A program made the position numbers and the translations under genes. From assembly GCA_913009755.1 (NCBI GenBank), contig CAJVWU010000033.1, positions 1 to 40,944 of the forward strand: 40,944 nucleotides of DNA, given 5' to 3'. The notes under the pieces are model-generated. The model did no database searches, was not told the DNA's origin, and saw only the letters and a list, made by a program, of their open reading frames with translations. Of this stretch, positions 24,076-30,943 are shown piece after piece (positions within the stretch are counted from its first letter, which is position 1; each line of letters starts with the position of its first letter). Source of the stretch: an uncultured Bacteroidia bacterium (GTDB lineage Bacteria > Bacteroidota > Bacteroidia > Bacteroidales > F082).

Positions 24076-24396
24076 ATGGTGTTGATAATTATTTCATTAT
24101 ATCTGATAATTTCGTTTCTGCTAACGCTTTTAAGTCTTCAGAAAGAAAACGAAGGCCTGAAGATTTTCCTGATCAGTTTATTGCTTACCCCGGTCACAGG
24201 ATTGATTTACATAATCTTTAAAAAGAAGAGCCATAAAAAAGTTCACTTTTACTATTGCCCTGAATGCGATTATGTTTTTCCGGTTAAAATGAAATATTGT
24301 CCGATATGTGAAGAACAGGGAAAACGTGTTAAACTCTTTAAATACAACAGCCCTTATAAAATATCCGACAAAATAATTATTACCCGCTTCTCCTAA
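24076..24396 (+). CDS. small membrane protein with a C-terminal zinc ribbon
   Basis: I do not recognise a named family. The 106-residue protein has two hydrophobic segments (VLIIISLYLIISFLLTLL near 2-19, and IFLISLLLTPVTGLIYIIF near 30-48), then a basic stretch KKKSHKKVHFYYC, then two knuckles CPEC and CPIC spaced 15 residues apart, a probable zinc ribbon on the cytoplasmic side. Start ATG 24076 is the only good one. Its stop is inside the A tract of a bidirectional terminator hairpin. The upstream 130 bases are AT-rich and show no other gene. Confidence 0.7.
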   Translation: MVLIIISLYLIISFLLTLLSLQKENEGLKIFLISLLLTPVTGLIYIIFKKKSHKKVHFYYCPECDYVFPVKMKYCPICEEQGKRVKLFKYNSPYKISDKIIITRFS

Positions 24397-24430
24397 AAAA
24401 AAACCCCCGCTGTTCATTGAGGTTTTTTTT
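24396..24430. terminator. bidirectional terminator between convergent genes
   Basis: An A8-CC / GG-T8 stem with a 15-base loop (24396-24405 and 24421-24430) lies between the convergent zinc-ribbon and DUF6249 genes. A and T runs on the two sides let it work for both strands. Confidence 0.6.
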
Positions 24431-24448
24431 ATCTTGTTATCAAGTGAA

Positions 24449-24787
24449 TTATTTATTTTTTTCCATCTCTTTTCTTTCCACAAAGTGTGTGATTACAAGG
24501 CCAATTCCCCCAAAGAGGAAGACCATTGAAAAATAGGAGGCTTCTGTATTTAACGAAGTGGTTTCGATAAGGGTGGCCCCCAATAATATGCCAATGGCAA
24601 CTCCGATGAACATCAGGCCGTATCTTAATCCCTGTATGGCCGGTTTGTTTGGGGTAAGCCATATTGAAACATCCACACCTTTTTCAAGCAAAGCCATTCT
24701 TTCTTTTTTCCTGACAAGAAGGTAAATTACGGCGTAAACAAATCCGAAAACAATAGCCACGATAATGATCGGTTGAAGAATTAACAT
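24449..24787 (-). CDS. DUF6249-type membrane protein
   Basis: The 112-residue protein has three hydrophobic segments: residues 4-24 (LQPIIIVAIVFGFVYAVIYL), 55-75 (GLMFIGVAIGILLGATLIE) and 84-102 (FSMVFLFGGIGLVITHFVE). The juxtamembrane pattern RKKERMALLEKGVD after the first segment is typical of small Bacteroidota proteins annotated DUF6249, often encoded beside ECF sigma factors, although none is adjacent here. No function is established. It is convergent with the zinc-ribbon gene. A shadow open frame of 69 codons overlaps it. Confidence 0.75.
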   Translation of the reverse strand: MLILQPIIIVAIVFGFVYAVIYLLVRKKERMALLEKGVDVSIWLTPNKPAIQGLRYGLMFIGVAIGILLGATLIETTSLNTEASYFSMVFLFGGIGLVITHFVERKEMEKNK

Positions 24788-24865
24788 GATCTTAAATTTT
24801 TAAATGAATAATTAATTGTTTTGTGATTATGACGCCAATATATTTATAAGGTTACAATTTTTTGT

Positions 24866-24873
24866 TAACTTTG
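24866..24873 (+). promoter_or_regulatory. -7 promoter element of the tnaA unit
   Basis: TAACTTTG matches TAnnTTTG, 169 bases before the tnaA ATG. The long leader contains a 23-codon open frame (24894-24965). Confidence 0.45.
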
Positions 24874-24893
24874 AACGCCAAATCGGATGCAAG

Positions 24894-24965
24894 ATGGTAG
24901 AGTTGAAGCAGGTATCCCGGGAAGAAAATTTCCTGAACATTAAGAAAAGAGACCCTTTCTGTTAA
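24894..24965 (+). other. 23-codon open frame in the tnaA leader
   Basis: An ATG-to-TAA frame (MVELKQVSRE... ending RDPFC) lies in the leader of tnaA, 77 bases before its start. Its position and size are like the TnaC leader peptide of enterics, but it lacks the essential Trp. Translation is not shown. Confidence 0.25.
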
Positions 24966-25042
24966 ATATGTTGCAGGGCATATTTAGTATAATAATGCCG
25001 CTTTTTCCTTTCCTCCTTTCAAATTTTAAAAAACCAAAAAAC

Positions 25043-26419
25043 ATGAAACTACCTTTTTCAGAATCTTATAAAATAAAAATGGTTGAGCCGTTGTACCGGA
25101 GTACATACCGGGAAAGGGAGCAATGGATCAGGGATGCCAGATATAATCTTTTTAACCTGCGGAGCAATCAGGTTTTTATTGATTTGCTTACCGACTCAGG
25201 TACCGGTGCAATGAGTGACAGGCAGTGGGCGGCATTAATGTTGGGGGACGAGAGTTATGCCGGGTCTTCATCCTATTACAAACTAAAAGATGCCATTCGG
25301 GAGATTACAGGATTCCCTTATTTTTTACCCACACACCAGGGCAGGGCTGCCGAAAATGTATTGTTTTCGGCCATGATCAAAGAAGGGGATATGGTTCCTG
25401 GCAATTCGCATTTTGATACCACCAAAGGACACATTGAATATCGCAGGGCCAAAGCCATTGATTGCACCATTGACGAAGCTTTTGACACCACCCTCAATCA
25501 TCCTTTCAAAGGGAATGTTGACCTGAAAAAACTGGAAAAGGTTTTAAAGGAGAACGCCAGGGATAAAATTCCCATGATCATTGTAACAATAACCTGTAAC
25601 TCTTCAGGCGGACAGCCCGTTTCGATGAAAAATCTGCGGGACGTCAGAAAAATGGCCGACAAATATGAAATCCCTGTCATGTTCGATTCTGCCCGGTTTG
25701 CCGAGAATGCATATTTTATTAAAACCAGGGAGAAAGGCTTTGCCGATATCAGTATTCGTGAAATTGTGTTGCAAATGTTCAAAAATGCTGATGTAATGAC
25801 CATGAGCAGTAAAAAAGATGCCATTGTGAATATGGGTGGTTTTATTGCTATGAATAATAAAGAATTGTTTGACCGGGCCAGCATATTTAATATTCTTTTC
25901 GAAGGGTTTATCTCTTATGGTGGCATGTCAGGAAGGGATATGAATGCCCTGGCACAGGGACTCTACGAGGGAACCGAATTTGATTATCTGGAAACAAGAA
26001 TAAACCAGGTGGCTTATCTGGGAAAAAGATTGAAAGATCATGGGGTGCCGGTACAATATCCTTTTGGCGGCCACGCCATATTTGTGGATGCAAAACGGTT
26101 TTTGCCACAAATCCCACGGGAAGAATTTATTGCCCAAACCCTGGCCATCGAACTTTATCTTGAGGGCGGGGTGCGCGGTGTTGAAATAGGTACCCTGCTG
26201 GCTGACCGTGACCCCGAAACCGGGGAAAACCGTTATCCGGAGTTAGAAATGTTGCGCCTGACCATCCCGCGCAGGGTTTATACCCGTGACCACATGGATT
26301 ATGTGGCAGCCGCCCTCAACAATGTTTTCGACCGGCGGCAGGATATCCATAAAGGTTTGAAAATTGTTAAGGAAGCGCCGATCTTAAGACACTTTACCGT
26401 CGAACTGGAAAGGGACTGA
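25043..26419 (+). CDS. tnaA: tryptophanase
   Basis: This PLP enzyme cleaves L-tryptophan to indole, pyruvate and ammonia. The 458-residue protein has IDLLTDSGTGAMS, GDESYAGSSSYY, PTHQGRAAEN, FDSARFAENAYFIK and MTMSSKKDAIVNMGG, where the second Lys is the PLP-binding residue. Two positions separate it from tyrosine phenol-lyase: the GVRGVEIG segment has Val where the lyase has Arg, and LRHFT has His where the lyase has Phe. Both favour tryptophanase. The frame is open from 24968, but ATG 25043 gives the family N-terminus. No tryptophan permease gene is adjacent. A strong hairpin at 26522-26541 probably ends the transcript. Confidence 0.92.
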   Translation: MKLPFSESYKIKMVEPLYRSTYREREQWIRDARYNLFNLRSNQVFIDLLTDSGTGAMSDRQWAALMLGDESYAGSSSYYKLKDAIREITGFPYFLPTHQGRAAENVLFSAMIKEGDMVPGNSHFDTTKGHIEYRRAKAIDCTIDEAFDTTLNHPFKGNVDLKKLEKVLKENARDKIPMIIVTITCNSSGGQPVSMKNLRDVRKMADKYEIPVMFDSARFAENAYFIKTREKGFADISIREIVLQMFKNADVMTMSSKKDAIVNMGGFIAMNNKELFDRASIFNILFEGFISYGGMSGRDMNALAQGLYEGTEFDYLETRINQVAYLGKRLKDHGVPVQYPFGGHAIFVDAKRFLPQIPREEFIAQTLAIELYLEGGVRGVEIGTLLADRDPETGENRYPELEMLRLTIPRRVYTRDHMDYVAAALNNVFDRRQDIHKGLKIVKEAPILRHFTVELERD

Positions 26420-26521
26420 GGAACTAATGGTTTGATGGCCCGATTGCTTAATTGTTTATGCCTCGGCTATAAATGACCGGGTCACTGATACGGTTCATTA
26501 TGCTAGTTTCTCGTTCAGTTT

Positions 26522-26541
26522 CCCCACCATTTATGGTGGGG
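26522..26541. terminator. hairpin terminator after tnaA
   Basis: CCCCACCA-TTTA-TGGTGGGG is a perfect stem-loop followed by a T/C-rich tract, about 100 bases after the tnaA stop and before the msrC promoter. Confidence 0.6.
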
Positions 26542-26593
26542 TTTCTCTTCTCTTCTTATTCTTCCAAATGCGAAAACATTAGGCAAAACCCCA

Positions 26594-26601
26594 TACCTTT
26601 G
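26594..26601 (+). promoter_or_regulatory. -7 promoter element of msrC
   Basis: TACCTTTG matches TAnnTTTG, 21 bases before the ATG at 26623. It makes the long upstream in-frame extension (to 26473) untenable. Confidence 0.5.
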
Positions 26602-26622
26602 CCATCCGAAAGCATATTCCTC

Positions 26623-27087
26623 ATGGATCAGATAAAAAAAGAAAAACGGTACGGCCGGCTTTACAACCAGATAAAAGATCTGATTGAGAAAAGCAGCAAC
26701 AACCCGTTCTCAAACATGGCCACCATAAATGCCGTACTTTATCATAAAATGGATTATTTTTTCTGGACAGGTTTTTATCTGCTTCAGGAAGGGCGGCTAC
26801 AGGTGGGGCCTTATCAGGGGCCGTTGGCCTGTATTGATCTGGCAAAAGATACCGGGGTTTGCCGGGCTGCCATCAACCGGTTTGAAACCGTCATTGTTCC
26901 CGATATCAATCGGTTTCCCGGGCATATTGCCTGCGATTCGCGTTCAAAATCAGAGATCGTGATTCCCCTGAAAAATAAAGACAATGAAATTGTGGGGGTG
27001 CTGGATGTGGACAGCAAAGAACTCAATTCGTTTGACACGTCCGACGCAAAATGGCTTGAGCGGATCGTTGACCTGATTTATCCATAA
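26623..27087 (+). CDS. msrC: free methionine-(R)-sulfoxide reductase (GAF domain)
   Basis: It reduces free methionine R-sulfoxide, protecting the methionine pool. The 154-residue protein is a single GAF domain with FSNMATINAVLYHKMDYFFWTGFYLL, then GPYQGPLACIDLAKDTGVC and GHIACDSRSKSEIVIPL. The three cysteines (in LACI, GVCR, IACD) match the catalytic and resolving cysteines of fRMsr, which most GAF domains lack. ATG 26623 is chosen because a -7 box lies at 26594-26601 and the family N-terminus begins there. It stands alone; the next gene has its own promoter. Confidence 0.92.
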   Translation: MDQIKKEKRYGRLYNQIKDLIEKSSNNPFSNMATINAVLYHKMDYFFWTGFYLLQEGRLQVGPYQGPLACIDLAKDTGVCRAAINRFETVIVPDINRFPGHIACDSRSKSEIVIPLKNKDNEIVGVLDVDSKELNSFDTSDAKWLERIVDLIYP

Positions 27088-27135
27088 AGGCCGAATGTAT
27101 TTTTCACGGATGATTTTTCCCCCGCAATAGTTTCT

Positions 27136-27143
27136 TAATTTTG
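27136..27143 (+). promoter_or_regulatory. -7 promoter element of the MntP-like gene
   Basis: TAATTTTG matches TAnnTTTG, 22 bases before the ATG at 27166. Confidence 0.5.
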
Positions 27144-27165
27144 CAGGCGCAATTCCCCTGACATA

Positions 27166-27708
27166 ATGAAAGTAATAACCACACTGATGCTTTTGGCACT
27201 GGCGATTCAGGTACTTCCCGTAGCGCTGGGGATGAATTACCGGAAATTAAAAGCCCGGTCGTTTGCTTTTGCTTTCTCCCTGATTTTAGGCCAGCTTTTG
27301 CTATTTCAACTTGGCTACTGGTTAGGTGATCAGTTCTTATATCTGGTGAAAGGATTTAAAGGAACGGTGATCTTTATCGGGTTTTCACTGATCGGCATCC
27401 GCATGATTATGGATGCCTTCCACGTGAGAAAGGGTGAAAGGACTTATGTGATGGGAAACCCGTTAACCGTGATTCTTGCCTCATTTGCCCAGGCCATTAA
27501 TACTTTTCTGGCCGGGATGTTGTTTACTTTACTGCCGGTTGACAATGAATTTTTATTGATGGTTCTGCTTATATTCACAGTAATTGTTTCAGGAGCAGGC
27601 ATTATGATGAATCCGGAAAAAACAGAGAGGGCGTTGGCATCTTTATTATTTTCGCTGGGCGGTATTGTCATGCTTTTTGCCGCTGTATATCTTGGATTTA
27701 TTATTTAA
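27166..27708 (+). CDS. MntP-like membrane protein without the conserved aspartates
   Basis: The 180-residue protein has six hydrophobic segments and the layout of the manganese exporter MntP: two three-helix halves, with LLFQLGYWLGDQF and FIGFSLIGIRMIMDAF matching the PLIGWGMG and LGGRMIIEGF segments. The two Asp residues that MntP needs in its first and fourth helices are missing: the first helix reads AIQVLPVALG and the fourth AQAINTFLAGM (Asn). Mn export by the usual mechanism is therefore unlikely, and another substrate or a scaffold role is possible. The endonuclease gene starts eight bases after its stop, so they may be co-transcribed. Confidence 0.75.
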   Translation: MKVITTLMLLALAIQVLPVALGMNYRKLKARSFAFAFSLILGQLLLFQLGYWLGDQFLYLVKGFKGTVIFIGFSLIGIRMIMDAFHVRKGERTYVMGNPLTVILASFAQAINTFLAGMLFTLLPVDNEFLLMVLLIFTVIVSGAGIMMNPEKTERALASLLFSLGGIVMLFAAVYLGFII

Positions 27709-27716
27709 CCGTTATT

Positions 27717-28745
27717 ATGAAATCAAAATTATTTTACTTGCCCTTCACGGTTTTTTTATTTACAACCCTGCTGACTTTTGCGCAGATCCCACCGGGTTAT
27801 TACGATGGAACGGAAGGCCTGACAGGCACGCAGCTAAAAGCCGCTTTGCATAATATCATCAAAGGACATGTTGAATTCAGCTATAATAATCTCAGGGATT
27901 TTATCCTGCCGGCCAGTGATGAAGACCCTGATAACCCCAACAATGTGATCCTGATCTACACGGGTATTTCACGCGCAAAAAGTAATTTTGGCGGAGGGCA
28001 GGGCCAATGGAACCGTGAACACGTGTGGGCCAAATCGCATGGCGGTTTTGGCACTACCCCCCCGGCCGGTACCGATGCCCACCACATCCGCCCGGCGGAT
28101 GTACAGGTTAACAGTGCCCGGGGCAACCTGGATTTTGATAACGGCGGGTCTCCCGTTTCAGGATGCCAGGGCTGTAAAAAAGACAGCGATTCATTTGAAC
28201 CGCCTGATGCCGTGAAAGGCGATGTGGCCCGCATGATCTTCTATATGGCCGTAAGGTACGAAGGTGACAACGGTGAACCCGACCTGGAAGTGGTGGACAG
28301 GGTAAACACATCCCCTGCCCCCGAGCATGGGAAATTATCCGCTTTGTTGTTGTGGAACACGCAAGACCCGCCCGACGATTTTGAGATGAACCGCAACGAA
28401 GTGGTATATGGTTATCAGCAAAATCGCAACCCTTTTATTGACTATCCCGAATTTGTGGACGAAATATGGGGCACTGCCAATTCGGTTACCGACAACCTGA
28501 ACCTGGATTTGTCCTGTTATCCCAACCCGTTCGTTAACAGCATTTATATTGAATACGGCGGAAACCGGTCCCTGACTTATTTTATTGATTCAATGGACGG
28601 GAAAGAAATTGAAACAGGGGTGTTGTCCCCGGGCAAATCAAATATCAATTTGACGGATAGCCGTCCGGGATTGTATGTGCTGGTGATCAGAACGGCCAAC
28701 GGTAAACAGCTTAAAAGTTATAAACTTTTAAAAACAGCGCGTTAA
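27717..28745 (+). CDS. secreted endonuclease I with T9SS sorting domain
   Basis: The 342-residue protein has a signal peptide (KLFYLPFTVFLFTTLLTFAQ), then an endonuclease I (EndA/NucM) domain with the motif GQWNREHVWAKSHG, whose His-Val-Trp core holds the catalytic metal site, and DAHHIRPADVQVNSARGNLDFD. A type A T9SS sorting domain (LDLSCYPNPFVNSIYIEY ... SRPGLYVLVIRT) follows from about residue 262. It should be exported through the outer membrane and cleave extracellular DNA for nutrition or biofilm turnover. It follows the MntP-like gene by eight bases, and queD begins at the base after its stop. Confidence 0.93.
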   Translation: MKSKLFYLPFTVFLFTTLLTFAQIPPGYYDGTEGLTGTQLKAALHNIIKGHVEFSYNNLRDFILPASDEDPDNPNNVILIYTGISRAKSNFGGGQGQWNREHVWAKSHGGFGTTPPAGTDAHHIRPADVQVNSARGNLDFDNGGSPVSGCQGCKKDSDSFEPPDAVKGDVARMIFYMAVRYEGDNGEPDLEVVDRVNTSPAPEHGKLSALLLWNTQDPPDDFEMNRNEVVYGYQQNRNPFIDYPEFVDEIWGTANSVTDNLNLDLSCYPNPFVNSIYIEYGGNRSLTYFIDSMDGKEIETGVLSPGKSNINLTDSRPGLYVLVIRTANGKQLKSYKLLKTAR

Positions 28746-29207
28746 ATGAAGAAACAACACCATATCAGGATAACCAAAGAATTCAAGTTTGAGATGGCCC
28801 ATGCCCTGAAAGGATATGATGGCTCCTGCCGCAACATTCACGGGCATTCTTACGAACTGAAAGTGACGGTGGCCGGAAACACAGTAACCGATGAAACCAG
28901 CCCCAAACTGGGGATGGTCATGGATTTCGGCGACTTGAAAAAAATTGTCAGGCAAACCATTGTGGATGTGTTTGACCATTCACTGGTTTTAAACGATAAA
29001 ATGCCCAAAAACCTGACTGGTGAACTGAAAAAGAATTTTGAAAAAGTCATTTTGCTCCCCTACCAGCCCACCAGCGAACTGATGGTTTCTGATTTTGCGG
29101 TAAGAATTCAAAAGCAACTTCCTGAAAACATTCACCTGAAACATGTCCTGCTCCGCGAAACGGTTACTTCTTATGCCGAATGGTTTGCGGAGGAGAACAG
29201 ATTATAA
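28746..29207 (+). CDS. queD: 6-carboxytetrahydropterin synthase (QueD)
   Basis: It converts dihydroneopterin triphosphate to 6-carboxytetrahydropterin in queuosine synthesis. The 153-residue protein has zinc ligands His19 (FEMAHAL), His32 and His34 and the catalytic Cys28, giving the CxxxHGH pattern that defines the QueD-type (PTPS-I) subgroup. MVMDFGDLK and VFDHSLVLND match the family, and the C-terminal HVLLRETVTSYAEW carries the substrate glutamate. Its ATG follows the endonuclease stop with no gap. No other queuosine gene is near, so the pairing with the secreted nuclease is probably positional. Confidence 0.9.
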   Translation: MKKQHHIRITKEFKFEMAHALKGYDGSCRNIHGHSYELKVTVAGNTVTDETSPKLGMVMDFGDLKKIVRQTIVDVFDHSLVLNDKMPKNLTGELKKNFEKVILLPYQPTSELMVSDFAVRIQKQLPENIHLKHVLLRETVTSYAEWFAEENRL

Positions 29208-29216
29208 AATCAAAAA

Positions 29217-29573
29217 TCAGTATTCTTTAATCAACGATTCATAAGGGATATTCAATTTCTTGTGCAGGTTCCTGATCATTTTTAAATTCAACTTTCTTTT
29301 ACGGCTCAAAATTTCCGAAACCCTGCTCCGGTAGCCGATCACTTCAGCCAGTTCTTTTTTAGTCATCCCAATTTGTTCCATTCTGAACTTAATGGCTTCA
29401 ACAGGATCGGGTGCTTCTATCGGATAATGTTCATCCTCATATTTTTCAATTAAAAGGGATAACAATTCAGCTTCGTCCCCTTCTTTTGTACCGGCAGGTG
29501 TCTGAAAAATTTCTTCAAGCCGACTTAATGCCCTGTTGTAGTCTTCTTCTGTCTTTATTACTTTTATCTCCAT
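29217..29573 (-). CDS. higA: HigA-family antitoxin (XRE helix-turn-helix)
   Basis: The 118-residue protein is the antitoxin of the adjacent HigB toxin. An N-terminal part (residues 1-60, MEIKVIKTEEDYNRALSR opening and EAPDPVEAIKFRMEQIG closing) probably wraps the toxin. The XRE DNA-binding domain follows with MTKKELAEVIGYRSRVSEILSRKRKLNLKMIRNLHKKLNIPYESLI split over residues 74-116. It is encoded five bases after the toxin gene, the toxin-first order typical of HigBA. It should repress the operon by binding the inverted repeat at 29896-29910. A degenerate second copy of its C-terminal part is at 29926-30066. Confidence 0.9.
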   Translation of the reverse strand: MEIKVIKTEEDYNRALSRLEEIFQTPAGTKEGDEAELLSLLIEKYEDEHYPIEAPDPVEAIKFRMEQIGMTKKELAEVIGYRSRVSEILSRKRKLNLKMIRNLHKKLNIPYESLIKEY

Positions 29574-29578
29574 GATTT

Positions 29579-29872
29579 TTAAATTTTATCAGCATTAATT
29601 TTGTCATATTCAGCGTGTGTTCCAATAAACCGGATAAATACCCAATGCCGTTTGTAATTTATTTCAACAACTAACCTGTATTTATTCCCGCAAATATTAA
29701 ATACAACCCTGCTGCTTCTGAGAATACTCGCTTTTACATAATGTGCTTTTATATCTATCGGGTTATTCCAGGCAGCTTTTGATGCTTCTTTATACCAGGT
29801 TTTAAGTGGCTCTTCTGAATCATTATGCTCCTCCCAAAACTCCCTTAGCATCTTTTTTGCAATCACTCTCAT
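29579..29872 (-). CDS. higB: HigB-family toxin (RelE-like mRNA interferase)
   Basis: The 97-residue product starts MRVIAKKMLREFWEEH, the standard opening of the HigB_toxin family, and continues with EPLKTWYKEASKAAW, ASILRSSRVVFNICGNKYRLVVEINY and WVFIRFIGTHAEYDKI, all family segments. It should be a ribosome-dependent mRNA endonuclease. The open frame extends to 29929, but ATG 29872 is chosen because of the N-terminal match and the -7 box at 29880-29887. The antitoxin gene follows after five bases. The pair lies in a patch of gene fragments and may have arrived by transfer. Confidence 0.92.
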   Translation of the reverse strand: MRVIAKKMLREFWEEHNDSEEPLKTWYKEASKAAWNNPIDIKAHYVKASILRSSRVVFNICGNKYRLVVEINYKRHWVFIRFIGTHAEYDKINADKI

Positions 29873-29879
29873 TTCGAGA

Positions 29880-29887
29880 CAAAGATA
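29880..29887 (-). promoter_or_regulatory. -7 promoter element of higBA
   Basis: The minus strand reads TATCTTTG, matching TAnnTTTG, only seven bases before the higB ATG. The HigBA operator lies just upstream. Confidence 0.55.
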
Positions 29888-29895
29888 TAAATAAT

Positions 29896-29910
29896 TTACC
29901 AAAATGGTAA
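29896..29910. promoter_or_regulatory. inverted-repeat operator of higBA
   Basis: TTACCA-AAA-TGGTAA is a perfect 6-bp inverted repeat eight bases upstream of the higBA -7 box. HigA bound there would cover the promoter. Confidence 0.6.
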
Positions 29911-29925
29911 CATGCATTGCAAAGA

Positions 29926-30066
29926 TCAATATACTTTGAATAAAGACAGGTAAGGGGTCTTCAATTTCTTGTGTAGATTTCAGATTATTTCTAAATCGCG
30001 ATTAACCCGGTACGACCTTTGGCCTGTGAGCATTCGAGCTTTTATTAAAAACTCCAATGCCCAATT
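29926..30066 (-). pseudogene. decayed second copy of a HigA-type antitoxin gene
   Basis: The minus-strand frame ending at 29926 reads NLHKKLKTPYLSLFKVY before its stop, closely matching the end of the intact antitoxin (NLHKKLNIPYESLIKEY). Upstream in the same frame are ENWALEFLIKARM and RSYRVNRDLEII, which resemble the helix-turn-helix region but are shortened, and a stop interrupts the frame just before NLHKK. It is a remnant, not a gene. Its 3' end lies directly upstream of the intact higB promoter. Confidence 0.7.
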
Positions 30067-30109
30067 TTCACTCTTTTAAAAACTACAATCTTCTCAAAAA
30101 CTATCATCA

Positions 30110-30136
30110 CCCTTCCTTGACAAAGGGGTTTTTTTT
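30110..30136 (+). terminator. terminator-like hairpin with T tract
   Basis: CCCTT / AAGGG can pair (30110-30127) and is followed by eight T residues (30129-30136). No intact plus-strand gene lies directly upstream, so it may be left over from a lost gene. Confidence 0.45.
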
Positions 30137-30189
30137 CTTATCTTGTGCTCATTAAAAAATTACCAAACAATCACTCACCATGAAATACC

Positions 30190-30780
30190 TTGGTGATGAA
30201 AGATTCTTACAATGCATATAATACGTTTTATAACATACCTGTTAAATTTGATCTGAATACCGGGCAGGAAATAGAATATGACCTTTATGAGGATTTTCTT
30301 TATTTAAAATGGCAAATGATGACCGACACCACCTTACCCGATAGCACAGCCATAACAGCTTTATTTGATATTGAAGAATACTACAATACTACTCCCGGAG
30401 TGCTTGCCCGGAATATCCTGATCGGCCTCGGTGAACTGGATTATGAAGAACCCGTATTTGTACCGGATTTTAACAAGTCGGCCACTGTCAATTTGCCTTC
30501 AGGGCCTGAAAATAATGAAAAGCAGGATAAGTTGATGAAACTTTCCACCGACCCTGCGGGAGCGTATTTTACCGTAGAATATAACCTGGATGGTTACCTG
30601 GAAAAATGTATCATAGAAGTTTTTAACATCAATGGTGTGGGGATGAAAAGCATTGAATTGCAACATGAAAAAGACCAGGTGGTCATTGTTACGAGCGATT
30701 ATTCCCCGGGTATTTATGTGGTACAAATGGTGGTAAATGGCGAGATCATTGAAGCGCAAAAATTAGTATTGATTAAATGA
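30190..30780 (+). pseudogene. C-terminal fragment of a T9SS-secreted protein
   Basis: The frame encodes 196 residues with no signal peptide. The first ~90 residues (KDSYNAYNTFYNIPVKFDLN, ALFDIEEYYNTTPGVLARNIL) look like the interior of a repetitive secreted protein. The last ~75 form a type A T9SS sorting domain ending SPGIYVVQMVVNGEIIEAQK. A cargo protein cannot be secreted without an N-terminal signal, so this is probably the tail of a broken gene. A second sorting-domain half follows in the same frame after its stop. An alternative start at 30196 changes nothing of substance. Confidence 0.6.
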
Positions 30781-30930
30781 GCGGGAAAGCAAATCGAACA
30801 TCATTATGTTCAAAAGAGTTTCGGTTTCAAGGTGATTGATACCAAAAGTTGGAAGCCTGGTTTTTATTTTATAACACTTAAAGCTAAGAACAAACTTCTT
30901 GGCACACAAAAAGTCTCGGTTGTTCACTGA
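30781..30930 (+). pseudogene. orphan half of a T9SS sorting domain
   Basis: In frame after the stop at 30780 are 49 codons ending SWKPGFYFITLKAKNKLLG plus a short tail and a stop. This is the second half of a type A sorting domain, without start, signal peptide or passenger. It appears to be a leftover of a tandem or recombined cargo gene. Confidence 0.6.
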
Positions 30931-30943
30931 TAATCAATATATA

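Noticed and set aside
25043..26419. Tyrosine phenol-lyase as an alternative name for the tryptophanase gene
   Set aside because: The Val in GVRGVEIG and the His in LRHFT are the tryptophanase residues at the two discriminating positions.
26473..26622. 50-residue N-terminal extension of msrC with hydrophobic stretch
   Set aside because: It contains the terminator hairpin of tnaA and the msrC -7 box, so it is upstream of the transcript.
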